Positions 1 to 5,245 of a stretch of DNA of 6,301 nucleotides are shown in pieces; within the stretch, counting starts at the first letter, position 1; each line of letters opens with the position of its first letter. The position numbers and the translations under genes were made by a program. The stretch is from Thermoplasmata archaeon (lineage in GTDB: Archaea > Thermoplasmatota > Thermoplasmata > Thermoplasmatales > Thermoplasmataceae), in assembly GCA_021797955.1 (NCBI GenBank), contig JAJZYV010000118.1, positions 1 through 6,301 of the forward strand. The letters run 5' to 3'. The notes beneath the pieces were generated by a model. It made no database searches and was not told the DNA's origin. It worked only from the letters and a program-made list of their open reading frames with translations.

Positions 1-523
1 CAAAATAATTTCTGCTGAAAGTATTCAGGAAGGCATTCAGAGGATTATATTCTGCGCAGGAAAATCAGCTCTAGATTATATCCAGTCAAATTATTCGCAG
101 TTGAACCAGATCCGGAAAGCTACAAGAATCACAACAGATGAGGTATCAGAAGGGGTTCAAAAAATGGTTTTGGAAAATGTAGAGCTAAAAAAGAAACTTG
201 AACTTCAAATAAAAGACCAGGCTGAATATCTATACGAATCATCCGTTGAAGCAACAAACGCTTCAGGCAAATGGAATATAATTCAAGGAAAAGTGGAGCA
301 GGAGGTTTATCAGTTTTTAGTAAAATACATTATGAGCAGAAACACTAATTTTGTAATACTGAACGAAAATGATTTGACTTTCTCAGTAATTGGCAGTGAC
401 CCAAAAATTTCAAAGGCTCTGCTGGATAGCATTTCTCTTGAATCGCCCATGAAACCGTCGAGATTCATAAAGATTCAATTGAATAAGGATCAGTTTTCAG
501 GATATCTGAAAATTCTGAAATAA
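1..523 (+). CDS. alaS: Alanyl-tRNA synthetase, C-terminal part (5' end outside the window)
   Basis: The reading frame is open from base 2 to the TAA at 521-523, giving 173 residues of a protein that begins outside the window. Residues 4-28 (SAESIQEGIQRIIFCAGKSA and the following LDYIQ) match the segment that directly follows the editing-domain Cys/His zinc motif in archaeal AlaRS, where an IQ-x-G-x-x-RI-x-F pattern is typical. Residues about 45-78 are charged and heptad-like, as in the coiled coil that links the editing domain to C-Ala. AlaRS charges tRNA-Ala and hydrolyses mischarged Ser/Gly-tRNA in the cytoplasm. The last ~90 residues should be the C-Ala/DHHA1 domain, but no GGxGGGR-like glycine motif is visible; the corresponding stretch reads SPMKPSRFIKIQL. 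The TTG at 101 is not taken as the start because the recognisable homology lies upstream of it. A long AlaX-type editing protein is the main alternative. The family call is fairly sure; AlaRS rather than a free editing protein is inference. Confidence 0.72.
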   Translation, partial: KIISAESIQEGIQRIIFCAGKSALDYIQSNYSQLNQIRKATRITTDEVSEGVQKMVLENVELKKKLELQIKDQAEYLYESSVEATNASGKWNIIQGKVEQEVYQFLVKYIMSRNTNFVILNENDLTFSVIGSDPKISKALLDSISLESPMKPSRFIKIQLNKDQFSGYLKILK

Positions 524-549
524 GTTAGTGAAAGGTTAATAAACATAAT

Positions 550-557
550 TTTAAATA
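550..557 (+). promoter_or_regulatory. TATA box of the site-2-protease-like gene
   Basis: The sequence TTTAAATA is centred about 24-25 nt upstream of the ATG at 578. That spacing would place the transcription start on the start codon itself, giving a leaderless mRNA. No Shine-Dalgarno-like sequence lies before the ATG, which agrees with this. The box sits in the 54-nt gap after the preceding gene, so the membrane protein is probably transcribed independently of the AlaRS-like gene. Confidence 0.6.
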
Positions 558-577
558 CAGCATTCTGGAAATAGCCA

Positions 578-2287
578 ATGAGTCTTAACAGCAGGGAAAA
601 GGACAGGATCAAACACATAGCGGAGAGCATATTCGGAAAGATTGACACAAAGGAAGAGGGGGACATTCTTTTTCTGACCCTCCAACCAGATGTGGATAAT
701 GAGCTATTTTTTGACAGGTTTTACGACTCTATCAAGAATTCTGGTTATATATGTTTCATGAGTGAGGAGAATGAAATAGGTGTAATGAGGCGTGATAAAC
801 GGGTAAACAATAATGTAAAGCTGCTTCTTCTCATCCTTACAATCCTGAGCATAATCTATGCAGGGTTTGCATATTCATCATCCTATTATTCTGGATCAAC
901 AGCAAGTGAAGCGCTTTTCGCATCAATTATATATTTTGCAATACCAATCTTTACAATATTTCTTGTTAGGGAAATTCCCAAGGTCATTGTGCATAGAAGA
1001 TCTGGAATTCCATATTCCATCCCAATTTTTGTTCCCAATCCCATATCCATGGGTACAATGGGCTTGATAAATGCCCCTGAAGTTCCTTACAAAAACAGGA
1101 ACGATATGATTGTTTCAAGTTCCCTTTCATTGATTTTCGGTTTTGTTGCTGCCATGATTTTTTATATTGCAGGCATTGAAGACATTTCCTATGCAATACC
1201 TGTGATAACCTCTGTTAATATCCCGGCTCACACCATATCTTCTCCTTTGCTTTTCCAGTTTATCATATTAAGATACCTTCCAATTCAGGGGAATCTGGAT
1301 CCTCTGGCGTATGCAGGTTGGGTAGGTATGATCTTTACTTCTTTCAACGCCTTCCCCATAGGATTTTTGGATGGGGGTGTTATAATGGCAATTAATAACC
1401 AGAAACTGAAGAGGGATATCTCCTATATCTCTCTCTTTGCAATGGTTGCTTTTTCATTGACCTTTCCCTCATGGCTCATTCTTCCTGTGTTTATCCTCCT
1501 CATGGGTGTCAATGCACCTATGTCACTTAATCATCTTCAGGCAATTCGAACTCATTCAAAGGCGCTGGCAGTTTCAGTTATATTTATCCTGTTCATAGGT
1601 ATAGTTCCATATCCATTTCATACCACGCAAAGCTCCTTCACCATGAATGTTCCGGATAATTCTGGTTTAATCATTAACAACACATCTGCCATGGTAATGG
1701 GAGGCTCAGCTACATTCTCCTTCGTGGTTAAGAACAGCGGACCCACACCAATAGAACCTGCATTTTCAATTTCCCCAAGTACTCCATTCAATGTAACCGG
1801 TTATGAAACAACACTATCGCCGGGAGCGCAGGAGCTCTTTTCTATAACTATAGATTCTGCATCTGTTAATAACCTTGGAATAAACAATTATCAGGTGTCT
1901 GTGACTACAGGTCAGTTCACGCGTTCAACATCCATTGAAATATACAAATTAGCGCTTTCTAAGACCATGGATTTCAATTCAGCAAATCCTTACATTTCAA
2001 AAACAAAAGGAAACAGCTCCGCAAATCTCACGTTCTATTCCCTAAATAATCAAAGCATTGCCATATACCTCATTGGTCCTGGAAATATGTCATATATGGC
2101 AAGTGTTCACGGAAGTAAGGCAAAGGAGACAGGAACTTATCTTTTAACCGTAAGCGGAACAGAAATAACGGGGGGAAGTACAGAAAACGTTATCATAACC
2201 CCTCTTAAATGGTCCGGTCCATTTCAGGTCATAGCAGTGAATCAGACATGGTCTGGAGCAGTAGCTTTTGTAGAACCAGGGAGTTGA
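578..2287 (+). CDS. Site-2 protease (M50, EGY-like) family membrane protein, apparent pseudoprotease with a C-terminal extracytoplasmic domain
   Basis: This 569-residue protein has a soluble N-terminal domain (1-78) ending in a segment like the small domain before the membrane core in archaeal S2P and plant EGY proteins. A multi-helix core (about 80-345) follows. The core keeps family landmarks: the helix before RRSGIPYSIPIFVP, GTMG at 159-162, AYAGWVGM at 244-251 and NAFPIGFLDGG at 257-267, which carries the usual Asp zinc ligand (D265). However, the HExxH position reads R131-E-I-P-K135, so both histidine ligands are missing, and the usual LDGGH reads LDGGV. Intramembrane cleavage of membrane-bound regulators is the normal family role; here proteolysis is unlikely. 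After the last helix (about 329-345), residues 350-569 form a beta-rich, Ser/Thr/Asn-rich domain with at least six N-glycosylation sequons, suggesting it lies outside the cell. The pattern at 380-455 (VVKNSGP, then LSPGAQELFSITI) resembles NEW3/CARDB-like adhesion or sugar-binding modules. ATG 578 is the first possible start, as an in-frame TAG lies at 572. The frame is intact. Fold assignment is strong; inactivity is inferred from missing ligands. Confidence 0.85.
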   Translation: MSLNSREKDRIKHIAESIFGKIDTKEEGDILFLTLQPDVDNELFFDRFYDSIKNSGYICFMSEENEIGVMRRDKRVNNNVKLLLLILTILSIIYAGFAYSSSYYSGSTASEALFASIIYFAIPIFTIFLVREIPKVIVHRRSGIPYSIPIFVPNPISMGTMGLINAPEVPYKNRNDMIVSSSLSLIFGFVAAMIFYIAGIEDISYAIPVITSVNIPAHTISSPLLFQFIILRYLPIQGNLDPLAYAGWVGMIFTSFNAFPIGFLDGGVIMAINNQKLKRDISYISLFAMVAFSLTFPSWLILPVFILLMGVNAPMSLNHLQAIRTHSKALAVSVIFILFIGIVPYPFHTTQSSFTMNVPDNSGLIINNTSAMVMGGSATFSFVVKNSGPTPIEPAFSISPSTPFNVTGYETTLSPGAQELFSITIDSASVNNLGINNYQVSVTTGQFTRSTSIEIYKLALSKTMDFNSANPYISKTKGNSSANLTFYSLNNQSIAIYLIGPGNMSYMASVHGSKAKETGTYLLTVSGTEITGGSTENVIITPLKWSGPFQVIAVNQTWSGAVAFVEPGS

Positions 2288-2312
2288 ATCTGAATTATAG
2301 AATAAATATCTA

Positions 2313-2317
2313 TTTTT
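2313..2317 (+). terminator. Possible oligo-T terminator
   Basis: A TTTTT run lies about 25 nt after the stop codon of the site-2-protease-like gene, in an AT-rich stretch. Archaeal RNA polymerase commonly stops at T-rich tracts without needing a strong hairpin. The run is short and the surrounding gap is AT-rich, so this is a weak call. Confidence 0.3.
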
Positions 2318-2344
2318 GGTTGAAAATCAAAAGCAATTGTGATA

Positions 2345-2394
2345 ATTTTAGTTGAAATGCATATGAGGCTCATGCTTTAATATTGAACTAAAAT
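2345..2394. repeat. Imperfect inverted repeat around the TATA box of the NAD-kinase-like gene
   Basis: ATTTTAGTTGAA at 2345-2356 is matched by TTGAACTAAAAT at 2383-2394, a 12-nt inverted repeat with one mismatch (the outer 9 nt are perfect). Nested near its centre is a second dyad, ATGAG-G-CTCAT at 2363-2373. The right arm lies between the TATA box and the start codon, so the structure is placed where an archaeal repressor would act. Chance is possible in AT-rich DNA. Confidence 0.45.
2376..2383 (+). promoter_or_regulatory. TATA box of the NAD-kinase-like gene
   Basis: TTTAATAT is centred about 25 nt upstream of the ATG at 2405. Applying the same spacing seen at the gene starting at 578, the transcript would begin at or next to that ATG and be leaderless. 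This decides the start codon: the TTG six bases upstream (2399) would lie only about 20 nt from the box. Confidence 0.55.
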
Positions 2395-2404
2395 ATTCTT
2401 GCCT

Positions 2405-3472
2405 ATGCTATTCGGGTTTGTGATTAATCCTTATGCGGGCGTTGGATTAAATTATAGAATGAAAGGCTCAGATTCAATAAAAGGTGTTTCCATAACTACA
2501 GCATATTCTATTAACAGAGCCCGTGCATTCCTTCTCGATTTAGAGGAAGGAATGAAATTTTATGTACCATCTGGTGAAATGGGGGAGAATGCAATAAGGG
2601 AAACTGGTAAAATGTCTTATGAAGTTATAACAAAACCACATGCGCCCTTTACACCTGATGATACCATTGAATTTGTGAAACAAGCATCTGAAAAATGTGA
2701 TCTCATTATATTTGTAGGCGGAGATGGGACAGCCAGAGATGTTGTAAAGGGAAATGTTGTAGACAAACCCATAATAGGAATCCCTGCAGGAATGAAGATG
2801 TATAGTTCCGTCTTTGCTTCAACACCTGAGGCAGCTGCATCTATAATTAACAGGATTCACAGAACTGGTAATATGAAATTCCAGAAAGGGGAGGTAATCG
2901 ATCTTAATGAAGAGCTTTTCCAGAAGGGAACACTGGATGTAAAGAAGTATGCAGAGGTCTCAATACCTCTTGCCGATGAGGTTGTGAGAGATCCAAAAAA
3001 TATCTATTCTTCCCAGGATGTTGATATGATAGTAGAATATATTCTGGATAACATGGATGATTCTTACTATATTGTGGGAACAGGAACAACATGCAAGATG
3101 ATTCTTCAAAAACTTGGATTTTTCACAAATCCGCTGGGTGTTGATCTTATTAAAGACAAGAAACTCATTGCTTCTGATATTTACATGGATGATATAAAAA
3201 AATATTATGCAGGTGGCAGAATTAAGCTGATTCTCACTCCAACAGGAGGGCAGGGATACATTCTTGGAAGGGGAAACAGACAGATTACCATGGATGTCCT
3301 TAAACTCATAAAAAAAGAAGATATCATTGTAATGGCATCGCAGGAAAAGGTGAACGATCTGAAGGCTTTACGGGTGGATATGGACGGCTTTTCCCAATAT
3401 TTTCAATCAAAATATATCCGTGTGGTTATAGGATATTCAGACTTCAGGATTATGAAGCTCTCCTCCTCATAG
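2405..3472 (+). CDS. ATP-NAD kinase-like protein (COG3199/AcoX-like, NAD kinase superfamily)
   Basis: This cytoplasmic protein of 355 residues carries the motif order of the COG3199 branch of the NAD/diacylglycerol kinase superfamily: NPYAG at 8-12, GGDGT at 105-109 (nucleotide/phosphoryl-transfer loop), IGIPAGMKMYS at 124-134, GTGTT at 225-229, GVDL at 245-248, TPTGGQGYILGRGNRQ at 278-293 and RVDMDG at 323-328. Family members are predicted to phosphorylate NAD or a related substrate with ATP or polyphosphate, but few have been tested, so NADP synthesis here is inference. Two late motifs differ slightly from the forms I recall as usual (GRGNQQ, RVDTGD), reading GRGNRQ and RVDMDG. Length is ordinary for the family. 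ATG 2405 is preferred over TTG 2399 because of TATA spacing; an in-frame TGA at 2384 excludes longer versions. The next gene follows after 42 nt on the same strand. Confidence 0.88.
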   Translation: MLFGFVINPYAGVGLNYRMKGSDSIKGVSITTAYSINRARAFLLDLEEGMKFYVPSGEMGENAIRETGKMSYEVITKPHAPFTPDDTIEFVKQASEKCDLIIFVGGDGTARDVVKGNVVDKPIIGIPAGMKMYSSVFASTPEAAASIINRIHRTGNMKFQKGEVIDLNEELFQKGTLDVKKYAEVSIPLADEVVRDPKNIYSSQDVDMIVEYILDNMDDSYYIVGTGTTCKMILQKLGFFTNPLGVDLIKDKKLIASDIYMDDIKKYYAGGRIKLILTPTGGQGYILGRGNRQITMDVLKLIKKEDIIVMASQEKVNDLKALRVDMDGFSQYFQSKYIRVVIGYSDFRIMKLSSS

Positions 3473-3480
3473 TGGGAGAG
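3458..3480 (+). other. Stem-loop spanning the stop codon of the NAD-kinase-like gene
   Basis: CTCTCC at 3458-3463 pairs perfectly with GGAGAG at 3475-3480, and one further G-U pair can extend the stem. The TAG stop codon (3470-3472) lies in the loop. The hairpin is followed by AAAAACG rather than a T-run, so it does not look like an intrinsic terminator. It also abuts the putative promoter of the next gene. Confidence 0.4.
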
Positions 3481-3486
3481 AAAAAC

Positions 3487-3494
3487 GTTAAACC
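3487..3494 (+). promoter_or_regulatory. Weak TATA-like element before the DUF2070 gene
   Basis: GTTAAACC is centred about 25 nt before the TTG at 3515, with a purine-rich GAGAAAAAC just upstream that could serve as the TFB recognition element. The spacing equals that of the two better boxes in this window, but the sequence match is poor. Cotranscription with the preceding gene, 42 nt away, is an equal possibility. Confidence 0.3.
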
Positions 3495-3514
3495 TTTGAT
3501 TTATTACTTGTACA

Positions 3515-5245
3515 TTGGCTGAACGACGAAAGAGAACCTTTGCAGACTTGAGCAAGTACATCAAAAAATCTCCAAATCCCGCTTGGGTTATGCTTGCAGT
3601 AGCCCTTGGGTTTCTTGGCGTTTATCTATATACTATGAATATTTACCTTGCAACGCTCATCGTTATTATTCCATATTCTCTCAATTTAATTCTTGATCAG
3701 ATAACTTTCAAATCGACACAGACGATATTTCCATTGAGGAGAAACATCACATCGGTTGCCATTACAATGTGGTTCTACATATTATTCTCCGGTATTCTTA
3801 TCATCATTTTCCCATGGCTAAAGTTTCAGGCCATCCCTCTGGGCATTAGTTTTACAGCGTTTTTCAGATATCTTGTCTTATATATCTATTTTTCAAAAAA
3901 GCCCTATGTGAACATTTTCACATCGCTCTATTTTTCCCTATGTCTCATTCCCACTTTCATCTATTTGGGTCTCTTTGGACCCATTATTGAAATAGTATTC
4001 TTTTCTCTTTTTTCAGCAATTCTTGCAGCATTTTTTGTGGAAAAATCAACAAAAAAGTTCAAGGAACGATACGGCGAGGAACCTACAGACCTAGTAAAAT
4101 TCTTTCTTCTGCATGGGTTTGACAGAAAGTACAACGAAATAGGGGAAAGATTTTTCAAGAAAATGTACAACCAAAATAAAACTGTACCTGTGAAGACCAT
4201 TGCGCTTCGTGATAAATCGGGTAGCCTGAAGACAGTTCTGGTCTTCCCATATATCCACCCGGGTCCTTTTGGTACAGTTGGTTCCAGCGATCTACCAATC
4301 AGACTTCAGAGAAGGTTAAACGATCTGAAATGTGATCTGATGGTATTTCATACAACAACCACCAATGATAACAACTGCTCTGGAGAGGAAGATATAGTAT
4401 CAATAACCGATGGAATCAAAAGGGCCATGTCATCAGGGACAAATGCTGAATTTATGGCCAGAATAAAAAGGGTCAACGCATCCAAGTATGCCATTTCCAT
4501 ATTCCGATTCGGCAATTATGGATTTGGAGCTATCCTTCCTGAACGTGATCCCTTTGATGATGTTTCCTTACCTGAAGGAAAGAGGATAATGGAAGCAGTC
4601 ATGGACTCAGGGGCTAGTGATTTCGCCGTTATAGATGCACAGAGTAACTATACTCCAGGGGTTCTGGAACTCATGGACTGTTCACCACTGATCAGACCAT
4701 TCCAAAGGGAATTTGAGCGAATGGAGACAAAATATCCAATAATGGCCGGTTATGCAAGAGGCAGTTACAACACAAAATCACTGGGAGAAATGGGCATTCA
4801 GGTTCTCACTTTCAGCATAGACTCTGTCATTAATGCAATAATACTAACAGATTCAAACAACATTACTGCAGACCTGATGATGAAGATTAGGGAAAATTTG
4901 AAAGATATATGCAAAATGGTTGAAATTTACACAACAGATAATCATGTTGTCAATGGAAGCACGCTTGATATGAATCCTCTTGGGGAAAAAGACGATAATG
5001 TGAAGCTTGTTGAAAAAATCAGAAATATTACAGAGTTGAGCATTGCATCCATCTCAGAATGCACTTCTGAAATGGGTAGTGCAGATGTAAACGTTAAAAT
5101 GGGTTCAGAGGAGAGCTATCAGGAATTGTTGGATACAGTTTTCTCATCAGTGAGAGTTTCCAAAAGACTTGCCGGATTAATTATTCCAGCAGCATTCTTT
5201 ATACCTCTAATAATAACCTATCTAGTTTACCTTGTTTTCTTTTAG
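3515..5245 (+). CDS. DUF2070 family integral membrane protein
   Basis: This 576-residue protein matches the DUF2070 layout of archaeal proteins with unknown function. About six hydrophobic helices fill residues 24-175 (roughly 24-40, 42-60, 80-100, 106-126, 131-152, 153-175), a soluble domain covers about 176-550, and one C-terminal helix lies at 551-575. The positive N-terminus (MAERRKR) and the EKSTKKFKERYG stretch after the sixth helix suggest that the soluble domain is cytoplasmic. That domain contains polar motifs that look like catalytic or metal sites: H248-PGPFGTVGSSDLP, H279-TTTTNDNN, D374-AQSN and TTDNHVVNG at 473-481 (D475, H477). These suggest a hydrolase-like or metal-binding role, which is inference. 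The start is TTG: no ATG lies upstream in frame before the TGA at 3497, and the next ATG (residue 26) would cut into the first helix. The final residues overlap the end of convergent aroC by 4 nt. Confidence 0.87.
   Translation: MAERRKRTFADLSKYIKKSPNPAWVMLAVALGFLGVYLYTMNIYLATLIVIIPYSLNLILDQITFKSTQTIFPLRRNITSVAITMWFYILFSGILIIIFPWLKFQAIPLGISFTAFFRYLVLYIYFSKKPYVNIFTSLYFSLCLIPTFIYLGLFGPIIEIVFFSLFSAILAAFFVEKSTKKFKERYGEEPTDLVKFFLLHGFDRKYNEIGERFFKKMYNQNKTVPVKTIALRDKSGSLKTVLVFPYIHPGPFGTVGSSDLPIRLQRRLNDLKCDLMVFHTTTTNDNNCSGEEDIVSITDGIKRAMSSGTNAEFMARIKRVNASKYAISIFRFGNYGFGAILPERDPFDDVSLPEGKRIMEAVMDSGASDFAVIDAQSNYTPGVLELMDCSPLIRPFQREFERMETKYPIMAGYARGSYNTKSLGEMGIQVLTFSIDSVINAIILTDSNNITADLMMKIRENLKDICKMVEIYTTDNHVVNGSTLDMNPLGEKDDNVKLVEKIRNITELSIASISECTSEMGSADVNVKMGSEESYQELLDTVFSSVRVSKRLAGLIIPAAFFIPLIITYLVYLVFF
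5232..5243 (+). terminator. T-rich tract at the end of the DUF2070 gene, possible terminator
   Basis: A T-rich run (TTGTTTTCTTTT) lies in the last codons of the DUF2070 gene, just before its stop codon, and is followed immediately by the stem-loop at 5246-5264. T-rich tracts terminate archaeal transcription, and there is no intergenic space here for a separate terminator. Ending within the coding region would be unusual, so the tract may only be the coding sequence of the C-terminal VYLVFF. Confidence 0.25.

Noticed and set aside
101..103. TTG at 101 as the start of a 140-residue protein
   Set aside because: The same frame stays open to the window edge, and the recognisable AlaRS segment (IQEGIQRI) lies upstream of the TTG.
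858..1196. Short open frames inside the site-2-protease-like gene on both strands (858-1067 plus, 984-1196 minus)
   Set aside because: They overlap the conserved membrane core of the real gene; their translations look like out-of-frame readings and match no family.
2314..2332. Possible hairpin TTTTG...CAAAA just after the oligo-T run
   Set aside because: The stem is only five AT-rich pairs with competing alternative pairings, which is expected by chance in this sequence.
2399..2401. TTG at 2399 as the start of the NAD-kinase-like gene
   Set aside because: The ATG two codons later is at the expected ~25-nt distance from the TATA box, while the TTG is about 20 nt away. It cannot be wholly excluded.
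2904..4200. Minus-strand open frames at 2904-3092 and 3961-4200
   Set aside because: They are antisense to the NAD-kinase-like and DUF2070 genes, whose motifs and frames are intact. Neither has a supporting promoter or recognisable product.
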